In this document: positions 17,679 to 25,714 of the stretch, in pieces
Position numbering within the stretch: the first letter of the stretch is position 1
Layout of the letters: the number at the start of each line of letters is the position of its first letter
NCBI GenBank assembly: GCA_037446395.1
Contig: JBBIIP010000020.1
Location: 1 to 52,534, forward strand
DNA: 52,534 bases
Source of the DNA: JAAYJT01 sp037446395
GTDB lineage: Bacteria; Bacteroidota; Bacteroidia; Bacteroidales; JAAYJT01
Reading direction: 5' to 3'
The notes under the pieces: generated by a model
Told to the model about the DNA's origin: nothing
Databases searched by the model: none
What the model saw: the letters and a program-made list of their open reading frames with translations, nothing else
Position numbers and translations under genes: made by a program

Positions 17679-18849
17679 GCTTGCGGTTTTGCTGAATTGC
17701 CCCGTTGATGGCAGGTTTCAGTGTTTCGATACAGTTATAAATCATTTCCAGGTCGCCCGGGAACGGAATGGCCTGATTTTGAATTTTCTTGTTCGCTTCA
17801 GCATCGAGGGCAGCCAGGTCGCCCACAGCACGCGCCGACACATGATTGAAAACATTCTGTGCGCCGATGGGTTCCCTGGCGAGCAATTTTTCTCTTGGCT
17901 GGAGTTCAACAAAATCAACCGTTCCTTTAATCTTCACTTCCTTAAACTGTTGCTTTTCAATGAGGGTTGCAACAAGCGATTTATATTTAGGAACCTTGAT
18001 GTCGTTGCCAAGTGAGTCTTTCCGCACATTTCCCTTGCTGTCGAGCACATAGTTGAATCCATCCTGAATTTCTTTTTTGTAGATCACATCATTTTCTTTC
18101 GTTTGATCGGGCGAAACCATTATTTCGTTTAAGGTGATGACGATAAGGTAGTTGTATTTGATATTTTGATCGAGGTGTTTAGTATGCAACTGAACCCATT
18201 CGCTGTTGAACCTTCGTGTGTCAATGGCAATTATTTCCTGCTCAAATTCAGGTGAAACTTTCATGCGGGTTTGATTCTCAAACATAGCCAGCACATGAGC
18301 CATTCCGCCCTCTTTCGATTTGGTTAATAAATCAAATAAACCCGGAAAAGCACCGCCGGAATAATCACGGGCTTTTATTAATTGACTGTATGCTTCGCGA
18401 CATGAAAACCGATCGTTATTTTGCATCAGTTTCTGAGCATTTTGAAAGAAATATTGCGAAGCATTGTTCTTGGCTTCAACAATCTGCCTGTCATAATCAA
18501 CAAACTCATAGTTTACCATTTGCCCGTTGAGCTGAATCGGCAGAACGGTGCGAACCCGTGATTGTCGAGATTTCAGGTTATCATATCGCCGGAATATTTC
18601 ATCCCAGGTATTCGGATTATTTTCAATTTTCAGAAAACGAATACGGCTCCAGTCCTTTTCGTTGGCCAGTGTGTAGGCTTTATCAAGCATCTGGGAATGC
18701 TTTTCATCGCTGGGTTTTTTATGAAGTCTTTTAATACACTTGTCAATTACAGTGTCATAGTTCCCCACCCGCATTTGTTTGCTCACCGAAGTACACGAAC
18801 CCATGATCATGCCGGCAAGGATGATGTAAAAAAGGAATGTATTCTTCAT
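17668..18849 (-). CDS. Lipoprotein of unknown function
   Basis: About 393 residues. A signal peptide ends in the lipobox MGSC at residues 15-18, so the cysteine should be lipidated and the protein anchored in a membrane facing the periplasm. The first ~130 residues are helical and rich in basic and tyrosine positions (KCIKRLHKKPSDEK, YTLANEKDW), suggesting TPR-like helices. The remainder is mixed and ends in a coiled-coil-leaning tail. I cannot place it in a named family. The start at 18849 was chosen because it begins directly at the signal peptide; an upstream in-frame extension to 18894 adds a lysine-rich run. Its 3' end overlaps the convergent EamA gene by 11 bases. Confidence 0.75.
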   Translation of the reverse strand: MKNTFLFYIILAGMIMGSCTSVSKQMRVGNYDTVIDKCIKRLHKKPSDEKHSQMLDKAYTLANEKDWSRIRFLKIENNPNTWDEIFRRYDNLKSRQSRVRTVLPIQLNGQMVNYEFVDYDRQIVEAKNNASQYFFQNAQKLMQNNDRFSCREAYSQLIKARDYSGGAFPGLFDLLTKSKEGGMAHVLAMFENQTRMKVSPEFEQEIIAIDTRRFNSEWVQLHTKHLDQNIKYNYLIVITLNEIMVSPDQTKENDVIYKKEIQDGFNYVLDSKGNVRKDSLGNDIKVPKYKSLVATLIEKQQFKEVKIKGTVDFVELQPREKLLAREPIGAQNVFNHVSARAVGDLAALDAEANKKIQNQAIPFPGDLEMIYNCIETLKPAINGAIQQNRKLIQ

Positions 18850-19047
18850 AGCACTTTGTTTCTTTTTCCTGCGAAAATAAGCAATTAACATCAAGAAATA
18901 AAGTCAATGCCTAATTTTCATCTTTCGCCCCAAATTGTCAAGTCTGAAATAACTCACTCCTGCTTTCGGTTTGGGCATGAATTGATTTGCCCTTTCCTTT
19001 TCTCCCTCTTTTTAAGGCTGAACCGGCTTAAGCCGAAGTAATTTTCA

Positions 19048-19055
19048 TATTTTTG
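19048..19055 (+). promoter_or_regulatory. Putative -7 box for the transketolase operon (TATTTTTG)
   Basis: TATTTTTG lies 27 bases before the start of the first transketolase subunit gene and matches TAnnTTTG. No TTTG at the usual upstream spacing. It is the only candidate in the 233-base gap after the lipoprotein gene start. Confidence 0.4.
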
Positions 19056-19082
19056 AAGCCACACTCAGATAATCCATAAAAA

Positions 19083-19934
19083 ATGAAAAAGTTGCTCGAA
19101 CCTGAACTACAAAAGATATCTTCACAAGTGCGGCGCGATATCCTCCGGATGGTTCATGCGGTGCAATCGGGGCATATCGGTGCGCCGATGGGATGCGCAG
19201 ATTTTCTTACTGTCTTGTATTTCAATATTCTAAATCACAACCCCAATCCTTTTAGTATGGATGGATTTGGTGAGGATGTTTTCTTCCTATCCAATGGTCA
19301 TCTGTCGGCTGGCTGGTATAGTGTGCTTGCACGCAGTGGTTATTTTGATGTGAGCGAACTAAGCACTTTTCGCAAAGTTGGCAGCCGACTGCAAGGTCAT
19401 CCAGCCACAGCCGAACACCTGCCGGGTGTGCGAATGGCCTCCGGATCGTTAGGTCAGGGTCTTTCTGTGGCGATTGGCGCCGCACTGGCCAAGAAACTCA
19501 ACCACGATCCTGGCCTGGTCTATAGCTTGCATGGAGATGGAGAATTACAGGAAGGGCAGATTTGGGAAGCAGCCATGTTTGCCGCAGCAAAAAAAGTAGA
19601 TAACCTGGTTGCTACGGTTGATTACAACGGACAGCAGATTGATGGCCCGGTAGATCAGGTTCTCCCACTTGGTGACTTAAAGGCCAAATGGGAAGCCTTT
19701 GGTTGGCATGTGATTGAAGCAAACGGAAATGCCATTGGCTCTCTCATCCAATCTATTAATCAAGCAAAAGCCGCTACCGGAAAAGGCAAGCCCATCTTGT
19801 TGCTGATGCGAACCATCATGGGCAAAGGAGTTGATTTCATGGAGAATAAGCATCAATGGCACGGAACCCCACCCAATGACGAGCAGCTTGCGAGTGCTCT
19901 TGAACAATTGCCTGAAACACTCGGAGATTATTAA
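19083..19934 (+). CDS. Transketolase, N-terminal (thiamine-binding) subunit
   Basis: First half of a two-subunit transketolase (283 aa), which moves two-carbon units between sugar phosphates in the non-oxidative pentose phosphate pathway. Seen: HAVQSGHIGAPMG (early active-site histidine region), the ASGSLGQGLSVAIGAAL block near residue 120, and the thiamine-diphosphate motif beginning HGDGELQEGQIWEAAMFA near 150 with the YNGQ end of that motif about 30 residues later. Length is right for a stand-alone alpha subunit. The matching C-terminal subunit is not next to it: a VWA-domain gene starts 3 bases downstream and the partner follows at 21332. The three are tightly packed and likely one operon. 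Confidence 0.93.
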   Translation: MKKLLEPELQKISSQVRRDILRMVHAVQSGHIGAPMGCADFLTVLYFNILNHNPNPFSMDGFGEDVFFLSNGHLSAGWYSVLARSGYFDVSELSTFRKVGSRLQGHPATAEHLPGVRMASGSLGQGLSVAIGAALAKKLNHDPGLVYSLHGDGELQEGQIWEAAMFAAAKKVDNLVATVDYNGQQIDGPVDQVLPLGDLKAKWEAFGWHVIEANGNAIGSLIQSINQAKAATGKGKPILLLMRTIMGKGVDFMENKHQWHGTPPNDEQLASALEQLPETLGDY

Positions 19935-19937
19935 AAA

Positions 19938-21317
19938 ATGCCTTTACAAAAATTAAGGATGCTTGTTGTTCTCATGACCTTGTCCACAGTGGTCAGGGGT
20001 CAGATTATACAACCTGATAAACAGCAGGCAATCACCCGCATTCTTTTTATTTTCGATGCATCACAGAGTATGTATGGTCGTTGGCAAAGTGATACCAAAA
20101 TAAATATCGCATCCCGGCTGATGACAAACTGGCTCGACAGCCTTAAAACAGCTGAAAATGTTGAACTTGCACTCAGGGTCTATGGTCACCAGCGTAATTT
20201 TCCCCCACAGGATTGCAACGATACAAAGCTTGAAATTCCGTTTGCACGAAATAATATCCATCGCATCAAATCAAAAATCAAAGAACTCGCACCCCGTGGC
20301 ACAACCCCCATTGCCCAATCGCTGATTGATGCCGCACAAGATTTTCCTCCTTGCACCAACTGCCGAAATATCATCGTACTCATCACGGATGGAATCGAAG
20401 AATGTGGCGGTGATCCTTGCCAGGCGTCAAGGCATCTTCAGGAAAGAGGGATTACGCTCAAACCATTTGTTATTGGCATAGGTCGTGATTTTCGCACTGC
20501 ATTTGAATGTGTCGGCACATACTATGATGCATTGAATGAACAGGAATTTAATGCTGCATTAAATGCGGTCTTCGATCAAGCCCTCAACGTTACCACCTTG
20601 CAGGTGAATTTGCTCGATCCGTTTGGCAATCCAACAGAAACCAACATGAATATGGTTTTCTCCGACCGTAAAACCAGCTTGCCCAGATACTCCCTGATTC
20701 ACACCCTCAATCGAAAAGGGCTACCAGACACCCTCGCATTAGATCCACTGGTGATTTATGACTTAGCTATTCAAACCACACCTGTCATCAAGGTTGATAG
20801 CCTTGCCTTGATCCCGGGACGGCACAATGCCATCGAGATACCCGCACCCCAAGGCAGCCTGCTGTTTTCGGTGAAAGGAAAAGATAAACTATTTCAAAAT
20901 TTATCCGTTATTGTGCGCGAGGCTGGAAAAGCCGAGACCCTTCATGTGCAGGCGATCAGCGAAAACAAAAAATACCTCGTTGGCAAGTATGATATTGAGG
21001 TGCTGTCCCTTCCGCGAATATCCATGATGGGTGTTGAAGTCAAGCATCAGCGCACGACTACCCTGGAAATTCCAATGCCGGGAATTATCGTGATCAATAA
21101 AGTAGTACTGGGGTTTGGAAGTCTGTATGTTATGAAAAACAATCAGCCTGTTTGGATTCACGACCTGCGCGAAGGAATGCTTCAGGAAACCCTCACACTC
21201 ATGCCGGGTGAGTATAAAATCTTTTATCGGTCAAAATCAGTGGACCGTTCACGATACACTGTCGAAAAAGAATTCACAGTTTTATCAGGCCAGACAAAAA
21301 ATGTTAAAATATTTTAA
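19938..21317 (+). CDS. Exported VWA-domain protein between transketolase subunits
   Basis: A 459-residue protein with a signal peptide (MLVVLMTLSTVVRGQ, cleavage near residue 22) and a von Willebrand A domain at about residues 32-215. The MIDAS metal site looks complete: DASQS near 40, a threonine in APRGTTP, and the aspartate of ITDGIEE near 150. The domain contains several cysteines (CTNC, CGGDPC) that could form disulfides in the periplasm. The C-terminal ~240 residues are beta-rich and resemble repeated Ig- or carboxypeptidase-regulatory-like folds, but I cannot name a family. VWA domains usually bind proteins. It starts 3 bases after the N-terminal transketolase gene and ends 14 bases before the C-terminal one, so it splits a cytoplasmic enzyme's genes with an exported protein. 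Confidence 0.85.
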   Translation: MPLQKLRMLVVLMTLSTVVRGQIIQPDKQQAITRILFIFDASQSMYGRWQSDTKINIASRLMTNWLDSLKTAENVELALRVYGHQRNFPPQDCNDTKLEIPFARNNIHRIKSKIKELAPRGTTPIAQSLIDAAQDFPPCTNCRNIIVLITDGIEECGGDPCQASRHLQERGITLKPFVIGIGRDFRTAFECVGTYYDALNEQEFNAALNAVFDQALNVTTLQVNLLDPFGNPTETNMNMVFSDRKTSLPRYSLIHTLNRKGLPDTLALDPLVIYDLAIQTTPVIKVDSLALIPGRHNAIEIPAPQGSLLFSVKGKDKLFQNLSVIVREAGKAETLHVQAISENKKYLVGKYDIEVLSLPRISMMGVEVKHQRTTTLEIPMPGIIVINKVVLGFGSLYVMKNNQPVWIHDLREGMLQETLTLMPGEYKIFYRSKSVDRSRYTVEKEFTVLSGQTKNVKIF

Positions 21318-21331
21318 ATCAATTGATTAAT

Positions 21332-22291
21332 ATGAATGACTTTATTGATTCAGGGAGCAAAGATACCCGGTCGGGTTTTGGCGAAGCCATGACTGAAATC
21401 GCCGCTGACGATAACCGGATTGTTGCGCTTTGTGCCGATCTTACAGGTTCGCTCAAACTCGAAAAGTTCGCTGCGCTGTATCCGGATCGCTTTTTTCAGA
21501 CAGGAATTGCCGAGGCAAACATGATGGGCATTGCAGCCGGTTTAACAATCGGGGGGTATATTCCGTTTGCAACAACATTTGCGAATTTTGCTACCAGCCG
21601 GGTTTACGACCAGCTGAGGCAATCCATCGCCTATTCCAATAAAAATGTCAAAATCTGTGCATCGCACGCCGGATTGACACTTGGCGAAGACGGAGCAACC
21701 CACCAGGTGCTGGAGGATATTGGCATGATGAAGATGCTACCAAATATGATTGTAGTCAATCCATGCGATTTCAACCAAACCAAGGCAGCCACCCACGCAA
21801 TTGCCAGATACACCGGGCCTGTTTACCTTCGTTTTGGCAGGCCTAAGGTGCCCAACTTCACTCCAGACAATCAGTTGTTTGAAATTGGAAAAGCCGTCAA
21901 ACTCACATCCGGAAGCGATGTAAGCATTTTTGCAACTGGCCACCTGGTTTGGAAAGCCATCAAGGCTGTTGAGATACTTAACTCAAGGGGCATTTCTGCG
22001 GAACTCATTAATATTCACACAATCAAACCACTCGACCAGCAGGCCATCATTGGGTCGGTGCTTAAAACAGGTTGCGCAGTTTCGGCCGAAGAACACCAGA
22101 TGAACGGAGGATTGGGCGACAGCATTGCACAACTGCTGGCCCGAAAACGCCCTGTACCACTTGAAATGATTGCTGTGAATGATGTTTTTGGCGAGAGTGG
22201 CACCCCCGAAGAATTGATGGTGAAGTACCACCTTGATACACCGGATATTGTTGAAGCTGCGCTGAAAACAATGAGCCGAAAGCAGCTATAA
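21332..22291 (+). CDS. Transketolase, C-terminal (pyrimidine-binding) subunit
   Basis: Second half of the split transketolase (about 319 aa). It has the TGIAEANMMGIAAGL block with the catalytic glutamate (around residue 60), the SHAGLTLGEDGATHQ segment with substrate-phosphate and thiamine contacts, and VYLRFGRPK. It ends with the transketolase C-terminal domain (HTIKPLDQQAI, SAEEHQMNGGLGD). The ATG at 21332 was preferred to a TTG at 21323 (3 codons earlier). It follows the VWA gene by 14 bases. Its stop overlaps the end of the convergent RNA methyltransferase gene by 6 bases. Some stand-alone proteins of this size belong to 1-deoxyxylulose-phosphate synthase, but the paired N-terminal subunit favours transketolase. 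Confidence 0.92.
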   Translation: MNDFIDSGSKDTRSGFGEAMTEIAADDNRIVALCADLTGSLKLEKFAALYPDRFFQTGIAEANMMGIAAGLTIGGYIPFATTFANFATSRVYDQLRQSIAYSNKNVKICASHAGLTLGEDGATHQVLEDIGMMKMLPNMIVVNPCDFNQTKAATHAIARYTGPVYLRFGRPKVPNFTPDNQLFEIGKAVKLTSGSDVSIFATGHLVWKAIKAVEILNSRGISAELINIHTIKPLDQQAIIGSVLKTGCAVSAEEHQMNGGLGDSIAQLLARKRPVPLEMIAVNDVFGESGTPEELMVKYHLDTPDIVEAALKTMSRKQL

Positions 22292-23098
22292 AGGCTGCGT
22301 AACCCCCCGCTGACGCAATGCCTCATAAACTATAATGGCAGTACTGGCTGATACATTAAGCGAGTCAACTTTTCCGAGCATTGGGATTTTGATTTGCTCA
22401 TTTGCTTGTTTCAACCAAAAATCGCTTAAACCGTCTGCTTCAGTGCCCATTATTATTGCCAGGGGTCCTGTTAGGTCGGCATTGTAGTGCCATGAATTTG
22501 CTGCCAGGTTTGTGGCCAGTGATCTTATTTGGTTTTGCTTTAGCCAATCGCAGGCTTGTTGGGAGGTGCAAGCCACAACCGGAAGGCTGAATACGCATCC
22601 GAGGCTGGAGCGAATCACGTTGGGATTATAGATATCAGTTGTTGGTTCGCATACAATCAGTGCATCTACCATTGCAGCATCGCAGGTGCGAAGAATTGCA
22701 CCCAAATTACCCGGTTTTTCCACTGCCTCCAGAATCACAATAAGAGGGTTATTTCTGAGTTGAAGGTCTTCCAACTTTCTTGAAATTGGTTTTGCTATGG
22801 CCAGCAACCCATCAGTTTGTTCCCGGTAAGTAAGCTTTTCGAACACAGCATCCGAAACTTCAACACATTCAACCTGGTTAATAATTTGGCGAATTGTTGG
22901 GCTTTGGATCAAATCGTTACCCCGGTATGAAACTACCAACACCTCAACCTCTAAACCATGCATAATGGCCATATTGATTTCGCGCAGCCCTTCAATCAGA
23001 ATCTTATGGGTTTTCCGCCGTTCGCGTGGTTTGTGCAATTTTATCCAATCTTTCACACGTGGGTTTTGGAGGCTCAGTATTTTTGTAACGATAGGCAT
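22286..23098 (-). CDS. TrmH/SpoU-family RNA 2'-O-methyltransferase
   Basis: A 270-residue SPOUT-fold enzyme that transfers a methyl group from S-adenosylmethionine to a ribose 2'-hydroxyl in rRNA or tRNA. An N-terminal substrate-binding domain (about residues 1-100, KILSLQNPRVKDWIKL, basic) leads into the SPOUT domain. That domain contains ILEAVEKPGNLGAILRTCDA near 120, NVIRSSLGCVF, and the C-terminal knot motifs MGTEADGLSDFWL and VDSLNVSASTAIIVYE. The C-terminal DSLNVSxA signature is intact. Resemblance is to RlmB- and TrmH-like members; the target base cannot be assigned. A -7-like box lies at 23120-23127. It converges with the transketolase gene, overlapping by 6 bases. Confidence 0.9.
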   Translation of the reverse strand: MPIVTKILSLQNPRVKDWIKLHKPRERRKTHKILIEGLREINMAIMHGLEVEVLVVSYRGNDLIQSPTIRQIINQVECVEVSDAVFEKLTYREQTDGLLAIAKPISRKLEDLQLRNNPLIVILEAVEKPGNLGAILRTCDAAMVDALIVCEPTTDIYNPNVIRSSLGCVFSLPVVACTSQQACDWLKQNQIRSLATNLAANSWHYNADLTGPLAIIMGTEADGLSDFWLKQANEQIKIPMLGKVDSLNVSASTAIIVYEALRQRGVTQPL

Positions 23099-23119
23099 TT
23101 AGCGTAGATTTTAAGTGAA

Positions 23120-23127
23120 CAAAGATA
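23120..23127 (-). promoter_or_regulatory. Putative -7 box for SpoU-family gene (TATCTTTG)
   Basis: The minus strand reads TATCTTTG, 22 bases upstream of the start, giving a leader of roughly 15 bases. It is the same octamer as at several other genes here. No TTTG at 19 bases further upstream. Confidence 0.45.
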
Positions 23128-23215
23128 GGCATCATTCCGGCAGGTTGATAGAATCTGTTAATTAGCAGGTTAACGAAATATTTTTGATCTTTGCAATTCA
23201 TACACACCAGCCCAG

Positions 23216-24100
23216 ATGCAATTGCTTTCGGCCTCGCCATGGCCCGATTATGAACTCATTGACTCCGGCGACTTTGAAAAGCTCGAGCGCTACGGAAAAT
23301 ATGTCCTATGGCGTCCAGAACCACAGGCAGTTTGGAGAAAGAAGATGGCCGTCGAAGAATGGGAGAGACTTTACCACGCGAAATTTTTTCGTAACAAAGA
23401 TGAAAAAGTTGGAGAAGACGGGCGCTGGAAACTCAAGAAAGATATGCCCGGACAGTGGTTTATTGCGTATAATCCCCCTGGTTTTAACATTCGCTTGCGG
23501 CTTGGGCTCACATCATTCAAACATATCGGGGTGTTTCCGGAGCAAAATGCAAATTGGGATTACATTTTCGAAAGCACTTCCCAATTACATCTGCCCGGGT
23601 GTAAGGTACTCAACTTGTTCGCTTATACCGGTGGCGCATCCTTGGCTGCAAAAGCTGCAGGTGCTGATGTATTGCATGTTGATTCCGTGAAACCTGTGAC
23701 GACCTGGGCGCGCGAAAATATGGAAGCCAGTGGGCTGGATGGTATCCGTTGGATCGTTGAAGACGCATTAAAATTTGCTCGCCGCGAAGCAAAGCGGGGA
23801 AACACTTATGATGGAATTATCCTCGACCCACCAGCATATGGTCGTGGCCCACAGGGCGAAAAGTGGGTGCTTGAAGAAAATATCGGTGAAATGCTTGCGC
23901 TGTGCAGCCGGTTGTTAAAGCCCCATCATTCGTTTTTTGTATTGAACCTTTACTCCATGGGGTTCTCTGCATTGATTGCCAACAACCTCATCAAAGATTT
24001 TTTTTCAGAAAAAGTTACGGTAGAATTTGGCGAACTCACCGTAACCGACCGGTTCAACCGCATTCTTCCGCTGGGGTGTTTCGCAAGGTTTCGTAGATAA
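23216..24100 (+). CDS. Class I SAM-dependent methyltransferase (RlmI/RlmK-like)
   Basis: Cytoplasmic enzyme (294 aa) in the family of 23S rRNA cytosine/guanine methyltransferases. The SAM-binding motif I is NLFAYTGGASLAAKAAGA near residue 140, followed by VDSVKPVTTWARENMEASGL and WIVEDALKFA. The catalytic-type motif IILDPPAYGRGPQGEKW (residues about 201-217) fits amino-methylating or RlmI-like members. There is no clear N-terminal PUA domain of the long RlmI type; residues 1-130 form the substrate arm. The start at 23216 is supported by the sequence beginning QLLSASPWPDYELIDSG, a common opening of this family. A GATCTTTG box, one base off consensus, lies 23 bases upstream. Confidence 0.88.
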   Translation: MQLLSASPWPDYELIDSGDFEKLERYGKYVLWRPEPQAVWRKKMAVEEWERLYHAKFFRNKDEKVGEDGRWKLKKDMPGQWFIAYNPPGFNIRLRLGLTSFKHIGVFPEQNANWDYIFESTSQLHLPGCKVLNLFAYTGGASLAAKAAGADVLHVDSVKPVTTWARENMEASGLDGIRWIVEDALKFARREAKRGNTYDGIILDPPAYGRGPQGEKWVLEENIGEMLALCSRLLKPHHSFFVLNLYSMGFSALIANNLIKDFFSEKVTVEFGELTVTDRFNRILPLGCFARFRR

Positions 24101-24112
24101 ATACAGGTGGGT

Positions 24113-24766
24113 TCAGGAAAGATGTTTAAGTCTGAAGATGGCCTCAATAGGGTTTGCGGCTTTGAAGACCGCATTGCCTGCAACCAGGACATCAGCACCG
24201 GCTTTGATCAGGTGAGAAGCATTCACAATATCAACGCCGCCATCAACTTCAATGAGGCAATTGCTATTCCTGCTCAGTATCAAATCTTTTAGCCGGCTGA
24301 TTTTTTCATAGGTGTTTTCAATGAATTTCTGGCCTCCAAAACCTGGGTTAACGCTCATAATCAACACGAGGTCTGTGTCGGTGATTATTTCTGACAGCAT
24401 GTGCACAGGAGTGTGCGGATTAAGCACAACTCCGGCTTTCATTTCGTAATGCCTGATTGATTGCAGTGTGCGATGCAAGTGAGCGCATGCCTCCAGGTGT
24501 ACACTGAGTATGTCTGCTCCGGCTTCCTTAAATTCCGGGATATAACGATCTGGGTTGACAATCATCAGGTGCACATCAAGTGGTTTGGTGGCGAGTGCCT
24601 TGATGGCTTTGACTACAGGCAATCCAAAGGAGATATTTGGCACAAAAACTCCATCCATGATATCCAGGTGAAACCAATCGGCTGCGCTTTGATTTACCAT
24701 TTCGATATCGGCACTAAGGTTCAAAAAGTCGGCCGAAAGGATAGAGGGAGCGACCAGGTGGTTCAT
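24113..24766 (-). CDS. rpe: Ribulose-phosphate 3-epimerase
   Basis: Interconverts D-ribulose 5-phosphate and D-xylulose 5-phosphate in the pentose phosphate pathway (217 aa, TIM barrel, cytoplasm). Seen: APSILSADF at the N-terminus, WFHLDIMDGVFVPN with the metal-binding HxD and catalytic residues near 33-42, DVHLMI near 65, LIMSVNPGFGGQKF near 135, and IEVDGGVDIVNA near 175. All catalytic and metal residues look present. The ATG overlaps the rpoD stop as TAATG (24764-24768), so translation of the two is probably coupled. The split transketolase of the same pathway lies 2-5 kb to the left. Confidence 0.95.
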   Translation of the reverse strand: MNHLVAPSILSADFLNLSADIEMVNQSAADWFHLDIMDGVFVPNISFGLPVVKAIKALATKPLDVHLMIVNPDRYIPEFKEAGADILSVHLEACAHLHRTLQSIRHYEMKAGVVLNPHTPVHMLSEIITDTDLVLIMSVNPGFGGQKFIENTYEKISRLKDLILSRNSNCLIEVDGGVDIVNASHLIKAGADVLVAGNAVFKAANPIEAIFRLKHLS

Positions 24767-25629
24767 TAACCCAGATAAGTTTTTAAAATTTTGCTTCTGG
24801 AAGTGTGTTTGAGGCGCCGGATTGCTTTTTCCTTTATCTGGCGAACACGCTCTCGTGTGAGGTCGAATTTCTCTCCGATTTCTTCCAGGGTCATCGGGTG
24901 GCTTCCATTGAGGCCAAAATAATATCGCACTACATCGGCTTCGCGTTGGGTGAGGGTGCAGATGGCTCTTTCGATTTCTTTTCGCAGCGAATCATACATC
25001 AACTCGGTTTCGGGAGTAATTACCTCATCGCTGCGAAGCACATCGTAGAGGGTGTTGTCTTCGTCCTGAATAAGTGGTGCATCCATCGAAACATGGCGGC
25101 CCGAATTGCGCAAAGAGTCTTTCACTTCGTTTTCAGAAATCTCGAGCAGCTCGGCAATTTCTTCAGCGTTTGGTTCGCGCTCATGCTTCTGTTCAAGTTT
25201 TGCGTAAGCTTTGTTGATCTTGTTAATGGCTCCGATTTTATTGAGCGGAAGCCTGACAATCCTTGACTGCTCAGCAAGTGCCTGCAAGATTGATTGCCGA
25301 ATCCACCACACAGCATAACTGATGAATTTAAACCCGCGTGTTTCGTCGAAACGCTGGGCTGCTTTAATTAGACCCAGGTTGCCCTCGTTAATCAGATCAG
25401 GCAAGCTAAGTCCCTGGTTTTGATATTGTTTCGACACTGAAACAACAAAACGAAGGTTCGATTTAGTTAATTTTTCAAGCGCTACCCGGTCGCCCTGTTT
25501 TATCTTTTGTGCGAGTGTCACTTCCTCATCGGCTGTAATCAGTTCAACCCGGCCAATTTCCTGCAGGTATTTGTCAAGTGACGCTGTTTCCCTGTTTGTT
25601 ACCTGCTTGGTGATTTTGAGTTGCCTCAT
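24766..25629 (-). CDS. rpoD: Primary RNA polymerase sigma factor (RpoD/SigA)
   Basis: Housekeeping sigma factor in the short form usual for Bacteroidota (287 aa). Region 1.2 starts at SLDKYLQEIGRVELIT. Region 2 (about residues 54-125) has SNLRFVVSVSKQYQNQGL, DLINEGNLGLIKAAQRFD and the -7-recognition helix FISYAVWWIRQSI. Region 3 occupies about 130-205, and region 4 (about 230-280) ends in TLEEIGEKFDLTRERVRQIK, the DNA-reading helix-turn-helix. The long N-terminal region 1.1 of E. coli RpoD is absent, as expected. It recognises TTTG / TAnnTTTG promoters such as the one at rpsO. It precedes rpe with a TAATG overlap. Confidence 0.95.
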   Translation of the reverse strand: MRQLKITKQVTNRETASLDKYLQEIGRVELITADEEVTLAQKIKQGDRVALEKLTKSNLRFVVSVSKQYQNQGLSLPDLINEGNLGLIKAAQRFDETRGFKFISYAVWWIRQSILQALAEQSRIVRLPLNKIGAINKINKAYAKLEQKHEREPNAEEIAELLEISENEVKDSLRNSGRHVSMDAPLIQDEDNTLYDVLRSDEVITPETELMYDSLRKEIERAICTLTQREADVVRYYFGLNGSHPMTLEEIGEKFDLTRERVRQIKEKAIRRLKHTSRSKILKTYLG

Positions 25630-25714
25630 TGGTATCTCTTATTATTAAAACATAGGTATTAGAATACGAGAGAAAGAAGGAAAAAGTTTCGTTTCAGAAA
25701 AAAAAGTTAGAAAA

